Under the pieces are notes generated by a model. The model saw only the letters and a list, made by a program, of their open reading frames with translations. It was not told the DNA's origin and did not search any database. A stretch of DNA of 64,000 nt from Limonium bicolor (Eukaryota; Streptophyta; Magnoliopsida; Caryophyllales; Plumbaginaceae): contig CM041777.1 in NCBI GenBank assembly GCA_023374045.1, positions 486,367,594 through 486,431,593 on the forward strand. The letters run 5' to 3'. This document shows positions 47,354 to 56,908 of this stretch, piece by piece. The translations under genes were made by a program, and so were the position numbers. The first letter of the stretch is position 1. Each line of letters begins with the position of its first letter.

Positions 47354-47665
47354 ATGGCCGCATATATGTGTGCCGGAAGTGCAATCAAGACCATCCCGGC
47401 AAGGATTGCCAAGGGAGAGAAATCCGGTGCTACAACTATCAGAAGCCCGGACACCGAGCCAACATGTGCCCCGAAAATGCTAAACCTAGAGGGAACTTCC
47501 AAAGCTATAAGCAAAGGAAAGGCAAGGAGGTTGCATCTGGCGATGCACCGACCCAGCAGGCACCACAGGGACAGGGATCCCGGGGTCCTCAGAGGGGCGC
47601 ACCCCAGAGGCAGCCTGTCTTGCATGTGATTGACCGTGACGGGTCCGGTTCTAAGTCCGGCCCAG

Positions 47666-47819
47666 GTAATTAATCTAAACCTTGAATCATGTGAAGCATG
47701 TCTAAGTAATGAAGTAACTGTTTGAGTGAATGCATGAGCAAATGAATTGGAGTGTGTAATGAGCATGAAAAGAAGTAGTTAAAACTAGTACTCACCGTAG
47801 ATGAAATTTACAACCTTAG
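47666..47819 (+). other. gag intron 3, short form leading to AlkB
   Basis: 154 bases, CCCAG|GTAATT...CAACCTTAG|GA, phase 1. It joins the end of gag to the AlkB frame without a stop. The nearer CCGTAG (47800) would give the wrong frame. The long form, 47666-48699, ends TTCAATAG|GA and joins gag to pol in frame, skipping AlkB. Confidence 0.6.
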
Positions 47820-48559
47820 GAAGCTTTAGTATCTGTTATCCGATACCTTCGAAACCGAATCAAGAAGAGACCGACATCACCAAACACTACTACACCAACG
47901 AGCAGTGTCAGGTCATCCGACCAGGTATGATTTTATTGAGGGGATACCTGACACCTGAAGCACAAATCTCAATCATTCGACGATGCATCGAGCTAGAAAC
48001 GGGTCCAGGAGGATTTTATACACCCAAATTCCCCGGTGGAGCGAAGATGAAGCTGAAGATGATGTGCTTGGGAAAGGATTGGAATCCTTATACCAAGACA
48101 TACCAAGAGACACGAACACAAGACAGAGTGATGCCACCGACAATACCTCCAGAATTCCAGACACTTGTCACACAAGCAGTAGAACTTGCACAACAATGTG
48201 AATATGATCCGATCCCCGCACTTGAAGCGGACCTTTGTATCGTCAACTTCTATGAGAAAGAAGGACGACTTGGGTTACTCAAAGACAAGGACGAGACAGC
48301 GGAATCTCTTGAACAAGGAGTTCCTGTAGTGTCTTGGTCCATTGGTGATGACGCCGTGTTTATGTATAGCGAGCAGAAGCGTGTGGACCTCGCACAGAAA
48401 TTGGTATTGAGATCAGGAGATGTCCTAATCATGGGTGGAAACTCTAGGATGCTGTATCACGGGATCAACAAGATCAAGTTGAATATGGCACCACCGGCAA
48501 TAATTAATGCCACACACATGAAACCAGGACGCCTGAACCTTACCTTTAGGAAGTATTAA
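47820..48559 (+). CDS. AlkB-like 2OG-Fe(II) dioxygenase exon captured by the retrotransposon
   Basis: An uninterrupted frame of about 245 codons; it also has its own ATG at 47801. The order is that of plant ALKBH1-like proteins: an N-terminal lid region (RPGMILLRGYLTPEAQ), GPGGFYTPKF, KLKMMCLGKDWNPYTKTY, then the jelly-roll with CIVNFYEKEGRLGL, PVVSWSIGDDAVFMY, LRSGDVLIMGGNSRMLYHGI, and RPGRLNLTFRKY-like KPGRLNLTFRKY at the C-terminus. Known role of the fold: oxidative removal of methyl groups from nucleic acids using Fe(II) and 2-oxoglutarate. Residues counted from 47801: the HxD motif reads L160-K161-D162, so the first iron ligand is Leu. The distal His (H220) and 2OG-binding Arg (R244, R250) are kept. 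Catalysis is therefore doubtful in this copy; nucleic-acid binding is possible. It ends in TAA, followed by an AATAAA. Confidence 0.9.
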
Positions 48560-48628
48560 ATTCGTAGTACCATGTAATGTATTAGTAACGTGTATTAGAG
48601 ACACGGTATGTATGATGGTTGGTTTATC

Positions 48629-48634
48629 AATAAA
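48629..48634 (+). terminator. Possible poly(A) signal after the AlkB exon
   Basis: AATAAA, 70 bases after the AlkB stop and 65 before the pol splice acceptor. It could end a short Gag-AlkB transcript, or be a remnant of the captured gene's 3' UTR. Confidence 0.45.
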
Positions 48635-48699
48635 GAGCAGTGTTAATTTAATTCCACTTGTGTCCACCATCATTACTTAACCACTTATGAATTCAATAG

Positions 48700-51600
48700 G
48701 ATGTGGACTCGGTACCGAAGGTAACCTGAGTATCCTCACCGAAGCACAAGCCGGTAAGAGTGGCACCATCTTAACGGGAACATTCCCAGTGAACGGCATT
48801 AAAGCCTCAGTGTTATTTGACTCCGGTGCCTCTCACACCTTCGTATCACCATCTTTTGTGAAGAGGTTGAAGCTAGATGCGGATGAGCTACCGAATTTTC
48901 TGGTTACTCTCCCATCGAAGGAGCGAGTACAGTGTACCAAATACTATAAGGCAGCCACGATCCAAATCAAAGGTGAAGCGTTTCCCATCTCCTTCATCGA
49001 GTTTAATGGATTGGGATTTGACTTGATAATCGGAATGAATTGGTTGGAGCGGCACAAGGGTAGAATCCTCTGCGCCGAGCACCGTTTGCTGCTCAAGAGT
49101 CCTTCTGGGGTTACAGTATCTTACCGCCAGAGACCGAGAGAGCCTTCAACCACAGTCATCTCCGCTATGGCCATGCACCGGGAGCTCAAAAAGGGCAAAG
49201 AAGTGTATTTGTGCTATGTACAAGACCTGGAGAGAGATCCAGAGTTTAACCCTGAAGTACCCATTGTATCCGAATTTCCCGATGTATTCCCTAAGGAGTT
49301 ACCTGGCATGCCACCTCAGAGAGCGGTAGAATTTGAAATTGACCTCTTGGCAGGTACCGGTCCTATCGCTAGGGCACCATACCGTATGACACCTGCTGAA
49401 ATGACAGAATTGAAGGAGCAATTGCGAGACCTTCTCGACAAAGGGTTCATACGCCCGAGCGTATCACCTTGGGGAGCACCGGTCCTCTTTGTGAAGAAGA
49501 AGGACGGTAGTCTCCGACTTTGTATTGACTACCGCGAGTTGAATGCGGTTACAGTCAAGAATAAATACCCATTGCCACGCATCGACGACCTATTCGACCA
49601 GCTGAAAGGAGCCTCAGTCTTCTCCAAGATCGACCTCCGTTCTGGGTATCATCAGATTGCTATCAAAGAGCAAGACATAGAGAAAACGGCATTCCGTACC
49701 AGATATGGCCACTACGAATTCACCGTCATGCCATTCGGTTTGTCAAACGCACCAGCAAAATTCATGGACCTCATGAATCGACTATTCGGTGAGCAGTTGG
49801 ACACTTCGGTTGTTGTCTTCATCGACAACATCCTTGTATACTCAAAATCAGCAGAGGAACGTGAAATTCATTTGAGGAAGTGCTTGAGACATTGCGCGAA
49901 ACCATTTGTATGCGAAGTATCTCCAAATGCGAGTTCTGGCGATCAGGTATCATTCCTTGGTCATCATCTCGAGCGTAGCTATCTCAGCTGTCCCTTCTAA
50001 ATTGAAGCTGTAATCATGGCCTAGACCCAAGAATGTTACCGACATTAGGAGCTTTCTTGGTCTAGCCGTTTCCTACCGAGATTTGTAAGGACTTCTCAAA
50101 AGTCGCCAAGCCCATGACTACAACTAATGAAGAAAGATGCACCGTTTGTATGGACAGACGAGTGCGAAGTATCATTTCAGAGCCTAAAAGACTCATTGAC
50201 CTCAGCGCCCATCCTTACCTTCCAGAGGGCACAGAGGATTTGAGGTATATTGTGATGCATCAGGCAAGGAATAGGATGCGTACTCATGCAGCATGGCCAA
50301 GGTTGTGCTTATGCCTCCCACCCGCTGAAAAAGCATGAGGAGAATTACCCGCACAAGCTACTTAAGTTATGAGCCATTGTCTTCGCCTTGAAGATATGCG
50401 ACACTATCTCTAGGGGTAAGCATCACCACTACTCCGACCATAAGACTTAAAGTATGTATTCACACAGACAAGAATTGAATTTGAGACAGAGATGGATGGA
50501 GTTTCTTTCAGATTACGACATCAATCTACAGTATAAGAAGGGAAGGAAAATGTGGTAGCCGACCCCCTGAGCCGTCGAGCATACTCGCTCCATTCACTAC
50601 TCGCTTCTTCTAGCTATTGACGGTACGAGACGCTCATTGAGCGACCCTTACCTAACCGAAATCAGACAGAAGATCACAGATGGTACATTTGAGAAGAAGA
50701 AATATGATTTTAAGTTGCTGAAGATGGTCTGATCGGCTTAATGCAGCTATGCGTCCCCCGAATCACGTGGGATGCAATCCCGCGAGAGTCACACAGTTCG
50801 ACATTGTCAGTCCATCCAGGAGCCTCCAAGATGTACAAAGACATGAAGGTACTTCTGGTGGTCTGGAATGAGGTCAGATGTGATAGAGTCATATTGAGAT
50901 CTTAACATGCCAGAAAGTGAAGTTTGAACATCGTAGACCGGGGGAATGGTACATCGATGCCATTCCGGAGTGGAAATTTCATGATATCCATGGATTTTGT
51001 TGTAGGACTCCCACCTGCCAGGGGAGGACTCAACATGATCTGGGTTGTAGTCGATCGCCTCACCAAGATGGATAGATTCATACCGATGAAGGACACCTGG
51101 AAGGTAGTGAAGCTCGTAGAGCTATTCGACAAGGAGATTATCAGAAACCACGGAGTCCCAAAGACCATAGTATCTGACTGTGACACCAGATTTCTTTCGA
51201 GATACTAGAGAGCTACACGGGAAGCGTTGGGTACAGAATTGAAGCTGAGTACCGCCTTCCATCCTCAGACCGACGGTCAGACAGAAAGGACCATCCAGAC
51301 ACTGGAGGACATGCTTAGAGCATGTGCCTTAGACTTTCAGGGGAGTTGGTTAGACAAGCTTCATCTTATCGAATTTCCATATAATAATAGTTATCATGCC
51401 TCGATTAAGATGTCGCCTTTCCAAGCTCTATACGGTAGACCTTGCCGTACACCCTTGTGTTGGGATGAGTCAAGTGAAGCGGTCATCATAGGACCGGAGT
51501 ACCTTGAACAAGTGCAAGCTGAATTTCAGCAGATTCGAGTGAATATGAAGGCAGCCGAAGATAGACAGAAATCCTATGCGGATGTGCGACGACGCGACCT

Positions 51601-52042
51601 TGAGTTCACCGTGGGCGACCAAGTGTTCTTGCCCGTTTCACCTATGAAGGGTGTTTTCCGATTTGGCCAGAAGGGCAAGCTGAGCCCAAAGTTTGTAGGG
51701 CCGTATGCTATCACCGAAAGAGTTGGAGTTGTAGCCTACAGGTTATCATTACCTGAGGACTTGGGACGTGTCCATGATGTATTTCATGTGTCACAACTCA
51801 AGAAGTATATTGCTGATCCTTCTCATGTCCTAGAGCCCGAGAGACTATCCATTAAGCCGACCATAAGATATGTTAAAACCCCAGTGAGAATCCTGGATAG
51901 GAAGACCAGAGACACTCGCCATAAGTCTATACGAATGGTGAAGGTCCTATGGTCAAACCATGATGTCGAAGAAGCGACATGGGAGTTGGAAGATGCCATG
52001 AAGGCGAAGTACCCACAGTTATTCATAGACGAGATAGTCTAG
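48700..52042 (+). pseudogene. Chromovirus pol: protease, RT, RNase H, integrase, chromodomain
   Basis: The first frame (from 48687, exon from 48700 if spliced) has the protease motif DSGASHTF (Asp codon 48819) and RT with [44 protein letters not shown] and the catalytic block FIDNILVYS. The second Asp of FIDD is Asn (49827-49829), which should abolish polymerisation. The frame shifts near 49905. RNase H (50000-50580) survives only in pieces. Integrase core resumes at 50924-52042 with WISMDFVVGL, VSDCDTRF and HPQTDGQTERT (D, D and E), and one TAG at 51207. The C-terminus (VRILDRKTRDTRHKSIRMVKVLWSN...ATWELEDAM) is a chromodomain, which guides insertion to heterochromatin in this group. Confidence 0.93.
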
Positions 52043-52482
52043 TGTTTAGTAGACACGGGTACGGGGCGTACCCCTTTTAAGGGGGGTAGAGCCTTTTGCT
52101 TTTGCATTGCTTCAGGTGAGCATTGCATAGTGTGTAGGTATTGTAATATATGTTGATGGCACATGTAGTGCGAAATGTGTGTTTGGTATGTGAATGTATG
52201 TATGTGTAATGTGTAGTGTATGGATGTGTATGTGCAGTGTGTGACGTATTGGTGTAATTTGTATTGTGAATTGCAGTGATGTATTGTGTAACGTGGATAT
52301 GATGTGTATGGAAATGTGGATTGTGTATGTGAATTGTGTAGGGTACTTGAATTGTGTATGTTTGTAATGTGGAAGAAGTAAACACCTCATAGGTGGTAGA
52401 AAGACACATTAAGGCAATTGGTGCGCCTAATGAGTAGGATTATTAAACTATTCACCTTGAGCAACTTTGAGGGCAAAGTTTC
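52043..52482 (+). other. Tekay-type 3' untranslated region
   Basis: Between the pol stop and the PPT. TGTGTA/TGTAT-rich low-complexity sequence occupies 52120-52360. No frame on either strand looks real. Confidence 0.7.
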
Positions 52483-52496
52483 TTAAGGGGGTAGAT
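52483..52496 (+). promoter_or_regulatory. Tekay-type polypurine tract
   Basis: TTAAGGGGGTAGAT directly before TGAAGTACCCC (52497). It shares about 40 flanking bases (GAGCAACTTTGAG...AAAGTT) with the LARD. Confidence 0.82.
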
Positions 52497-55400
52497 TGAA
52501 GTACCCCGTAATTTAAAATAGTGATTAATTAGTCTAATAAGTAATTTAGAAGCTTAATTATGCATAAATAATCATGAGGGAACAAATCCCGAAGGAAACG
52601 GATCCTTAAAACGGATTAAAAACACTAATGAACCTTAAAGCACGTTTTTCGAGGAAACCGGAAAAACGTGACTTTAAGCGGGTCAAATAGACTCGTCAAT
52701 TTTGGTCAACTAAATAGTCATTAATAATTATTAGTGAAGCTTTAGAACCAATAAAATCAATAAAACAAGAAATTAGTAAAAACTGTCAAAAACGGGAAGT
52801 TGTGGGGTAAAAGCACAAATAACTAGAACTAGTGTGTCCACTATTAAAATAAAGTGTAGAGTTGGTTTGTGTTGGCTATGTCAGCCGATGGCCTTCCCCT
52901 CTCTCACACACTCTATTAATTCTTCTTATGTACAAAAGAACAAAACAATTAAAAGTCAAAAAGCAAACTTACTTTACCTCACCACTCCTCTCTTATCCTC
53001 TCATTCTCTTCACTCACGTACACCCCTTCTCCCTCACTCTCTATTCTCTTCTTCTTCCTCAACCGGACAGCAATGGTGAAAGGAGAAACCCACACTAAAA
53101 CTCCACTTCTCTCCTCTTGTTAACCCCTTGAACCTCCATCAAAAATTACAAAAATTATACCATTGAAAACAAGAACTTTCATCTCATGGGTGTGTAGCAT
53201 TTGGAGCTTCAAGACTACCATTAGAACCAACTCCTTCTCCTTATTATTTGAGGTAAAAATATTCTTAAAAATTCGCCTTTTTCTAGCCCTTGTGGGCAAA
53301 ACAAAATTTGAAACTAAACCCTTGTTGTTCCTTTACTCTAGCCAATTTTGGCTTCTTTGGAGGTGAGAAATCTTGCTCTTGAGCTATTCTAAGCCTCATC
53401 TACATCCTTGCAAGGTAATGAAATTTCTAAACCCTAAAACTAACCTTAAACTTAAAGATGGTTAGGGTTAGTTATTGGTTTTAAAATGGTGTGTATATGT
53501 GGGCTTTAGTGTTAGAGAAATTAATCTACAAAACCGGTGGGAAGGAAAAAAGGAAGAAGGAAAGAAGAAGGACAAAGAAAAGTGAAGCTAGTTAAGAGAC
53601 GAGGTAAAATACATTCTTTTGTGTGGTTTAGTAATGTACTATGTAACAGATTTTAGTAGTGAAAATGAGTATTGAATATGGTATTGAGTAGTAGTGTAAT
53701 ATGTAAGAGAATCCTAATGTTTTAAACCTTTAAAGGACATGTGAAAGCTTGTTGAAACCTAGATGGGTATTAATGTTTGAGTGCAGGAATTTAATGTTGT
53801 TTAGTGTGGTATTTGTGTATGAGAGTTGGTTATATTGATATTGGTTATAAACAGGTGGTATGGATCATATATGTGAGTGAAACAATGTGTTGAGAGTGTA
53901 AAAATATAGGGGAGGTTATGTCAAAATTTACCTAGGACTAGAACACTTAAGAGACTAGGAACTAGGTAAAAATATACCCTTGTAACAGATTTTGATTTGG
54001 TTTAGTTAGTGGGTAAGTATGGAGAGATGTCTAATGCATTAGAAGTTTTAGAAATGACATTAGAAGAGGAGCTATAGATGGAGAGAGCTAGAGTCAAAAT
54101 CTGTAGCAAATGCAACTAAGGAAGATTTAGTGTAAGTGCTGAAATGGAACTTAGGAAAAATGAGTGTGTAAATTAGTGTAGATATGAGTAATGGGTTAAT
54201 GGATGAACTAAGGAGTATTAGGGAGCTTAATTAGTGTTAGAACATATGGGAATAAGTGTAGGAACAATAGGTAAGTAATGGGTAAGAAGAGGGACTGAAA
54301 ATAGAAATAAAAATGCAAATACTGGGCCGGACCGACCTTGGGACCGGACTTGCAAGGTCGGTCGAGCCCAGATTTATAAAGGACGGAAACCTTCTGGAAT
54401 GGACCGACCTTGGAACCGGACATGCAAGGTCGGTCGTCCAGAAGAATTTCCCGTAATGTAACCTACTGGAATGGACCGACCTTGCGACCGGACTTGCAAG
54501 GTCGTCGACTCAAAATTTTCCCGTCATGTAACTTACTGGAATGGACCGACCTTGCGACCGGACTTGCAAGGTCGGTCGGGCTAAAAATTCTCCGTCAGGT
54601 AACTCACTGGAATGGACCGACCTTGGGACCGGACTTGCAAGGTCGGTCGGCCCTGAAATTTTCCAGTGTATTTCCCTACTGACTTCGACCGACCTTGGGT
54701 AAGGTCGGTCGAGTCACAAAAAAATAATAATTACAATACATATATATATATATGCACATATATAAGTATACCATTACTAAGTAAGTAAATGAACTTGAAG
54801 TAATAAAGAGTAAGTAAACTATGTGTAAGTATAAGAATTGTAGGGACTTAGTAAGTATGAGTTAGGAAACATAAAAAGTATACGAGTTAAGTTAATTGTA
54901 GATAATTAACCACTCGATCACATGTATATTATAGGACTTGATTTGTGAACACCGGAGGAAAGTCGGATACAAGTACAACGGTGAATGGTATGAATTACTC
55001 ATGCCCCATATGCTACCATGGTTACTCTGATTTGTGTGTTGTGTGCTAATTGATCACCAAATAAGATAAATGCACAAATCGGAGTTATCATGTTTACTTG
55101 TGAATATGTAGTGTTGTATATTGTTGTAGGTTATCTTAAATCATAGTTTGTATAATTCATGAAATGTATGGATGAATATGAGTGTGTGTATGTATGATAT
55201 ATGGTACTGTGACCGAATGTGTTTGTGATTGGACTTCTAACTGATTCCTAACAAGCTAACCAATCTGACTTATAAATTGGTAATTAAATTGGAATGAGTA
55301 GAAGTCCGATATAGTTTCGGCCATGCGTGAGGATGCGGAGACACAAGAGGTTGGATCCAAGTCCTGACTCTTAAGCTGGTCCGCGCCCCAAACCCCTTAA

Positions 55401-56317
55401 ATGGGTAGCATCCCGGATTGGTGAGTCAAGTAAATCCCGGTGGTGGGACGGTGTAGTCCCCGGGCCGGAGGTCACACCGACTTAACATGAGTAAAAGTAA
55501 GTAAGTAAGAATAGAGTAATAAGTATGGAAAAGTAAGTAAGTGTAAGTAAGAGTAAGTAATGTGTAATGAGTAAAAGAGTAAGAAGCATTCCGATTAACC
55601 GGATGCGTAATTTGGCTAACCCTTGTGAAGTAAGGATTGTGTATGCTATTGTATTGTTGCCTTGGATTATGTATTGTGTTGAGCATGATCGTATGATGTA
55701 TGAAAAGCATGTATGTGTGCAATTAATGAACCGCATGTATAGTCGACCTTAAATAGTCGGCGTGCCCTTGTTAGCACTCAGTATATGTGGAGTTCATACG
55801 CAACTTTTGCTGAGCCCCTTGGGGCACCGTTTTTAATATGAATGCAGGTACACGAGAAGGGTGAAGATGATGAAGAGTTTAGTTTGATTTCTTTTTGTCT
55901 GTAAACAATGAGTTGTGGAAGGTGTACTATGTTGTACACGGCTGTAGGTTTTGTTAGCCGGTGTACCATAGGGTACACCCTTTTGGATAATGAAAGCATT
56001 GGGATTGGTATAGACGGGTAGCTTGTAGAAACTCATTATTTTCGGGAGATTGGAAAAGGGATGTAATTAACTATGCATTAAATACTCGGTAATCCAGGAA
56101 TGCAAGTATGTTATCTTTTGTAATGAGTATGTAATGTAGTAGCTCGGTATACTTAGGCATCAGACCGTCACTGTAAGAAGTAAAAGCCTTGCTAGCCGTA
56201 TGGGCGGTTAGCGGCGTTGTACCACCGCCGTAGTAGTATTAGTATTTCCGCTGCGACATAGTAGGATTATCAGGACGATTAGACGGTAAGCATAGGATTA
56301 ACGGTAGGGGTGTTACA
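52497..56317 (+). repeat. Tekay-type 3' LTR (3.82 kb, uninterrupted)
   Basis: Full copy of the LTR at 33185-36996 plus 45852-45947. It preserves the empty target of the TR-GAG insertion near 56222. Hairpin array at 54326-54715. Confidence 0.93.
54326..54715 (+). repeat. Hairpin array in Tekay-type 3' LTR
   Basis: Six GACCGACCTT / AAGGTCGGTC units. Unit 3 has lost one G-G step in its right arm (GGTCGTCG). The last unit is shorter and lacks the CCGGAC loop. Confidence 0.9.
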
Positions 56318-56322
56318 AGAAA
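56318..56322. repeat. Right target duplication of Tekay-type element
   Basis: AGAAA, identical to 33180-33184. Confidence 0.9.
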
Positions 56323-56648
56323 TCACTTAGGGAAAGAAATTGCAGATCTAGAGAGAAGTAGTAAACCGGAATTTCCGTTATCAATCAAATTCAAATCAGT
56401 TAGTTACCTGTTATTTATTGCTTATTGAAGTCTTTTACAGCATTCACCATCACATACAAAAACCCCCAATTTCCTGTTATTTTTATATTATTCTAGTTTT
56501 GTGTGTAAGTAGAAATTAAACTCGACACAGTCTCCTCTGGTTTGATACTCAGGGAATACTCCGAGATTTAAACTTGCTATAATCGACCGGTACACTTGCC
56601 GTTAGGTTAAACCCCCAACAATTTACCGTTAGGTTTTTAACCAACAAG
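56323..56648 (+). repeat. Athila 5' LTR, right part
   Basis: Continues the LTR broken at 33184 and ends near TTTTTAACCAACA, a few bases before the Athila primer site. Confidence 0.65.
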
Positions 56649-56652
56649 TTTA

Positions 56653-56670
56653 TGGCGCCGTTGCCGGGGA
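56653..56670 (+). promoter_or_regulatory. Athila primer-binding site
   Basis: TGGCGCCGTTGCCGGGGA is the well-known Athila-type site, distinct from the tRNA-Met sites nearby. It is followed by T-rich leader sequence containing TTTTATTTTATTTTATTTTA repeats (56755-56785). Confidence 0.9.
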
Positions 56671-56908
56671 GGCACGGTTATTTAGTTTAATTTTTATATT
56701 GGTATTATCTTATTTAATTTGGTTTTGCTTTTGCTTTTTAGTTTATTCTTGTTTTGTTTTATTTTATTTTATTTTATTTTATTTTGTTCATTTTCTTAGC
56801 TTTGTGCGATTTGTTTCTTATTTTTGTTTTTGGTTTATTTTGGTTTTATCCGATTGAGTTCATTTTTACAACTACACAAAATTACTCTCAGTTATCTGAT
56901 TTCGGTTT

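Larger units (their letters stand above)
46068..47665 (+). pseudogene. Chromovirus gag, three coding exons
   Basis: Exon 1 is 46068-46853, exon 2 46956-47235, exon 3 47354-47665. Exon 1 holds the Gypsy gag core (AAYYLKDAAMDWWKLI...SKYYPEHVKTRKRLELGALKM). Exon 2 continues it (ECYHAASRVEITCQLRDEE) and becomes basic. Exon 3 has two zinc knuckles: CRKCNQDHPGKDC is complete, while CYNYQKPGHRANMC has Tyr for the second Cys. The exons join at GT-AG borders in matching phases (0 and 1), so one frame runs through all three. Two stops break it: TAG at 46281 and TAG at 47073. The product would be the capsid/nucleocapsid protein. Exon 3 ends in phase 1, ready for the AlkB or the pol exon. An alternative start lies further in, at the MSYVTSL Met. 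Confidence 0.82.
33185..56317 (+). mobile_element. Full-length Tekay/Del-type chromovirus carrying an AlkB exon
   Basis: The ends are TGAAATACCCC (33185) and GGGGTGTTACA (56317), with 5-bp target duplication AGAAA on both sides. LTRs are about 3.8-3.9 kb. The internal part (45948-52496) has the order PBS, gag, AlkB-like exon, protease, RT, RNase H, integrase with C-terminal chromodomain, PPT. Pol domain order, long LTRs and chromodomain place it with chromoviruses of the Tekay/Del kind (Ty3/Gypsy). The 5' LTR is itself split by a gag-only element (36997-45851). Without that insert the element is about 14.3 kb. It sits inside the Athila 5' LTR. Several stops and shifts in gag and pol make this copy defective. 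Confidence 0.9.

Noticed and set aside
47350..47766. Open frame of 138 codons on the minus strand
   Set aside because: Opposite strand of the gag zinc-knuckle exon; no domain and low-complexity composition.
47801..48559. The AlkB frame as an ordinary host ALKBH gene with the retrotransposon around it by chance
   Set aside because: It is in sense orientation between gag and protease, has no introns of its own or visible promoter, and both the upstream gag donor and the pol acceptor fit in phase. An internal host-gene remnant cannot be fully excluded without other copies.
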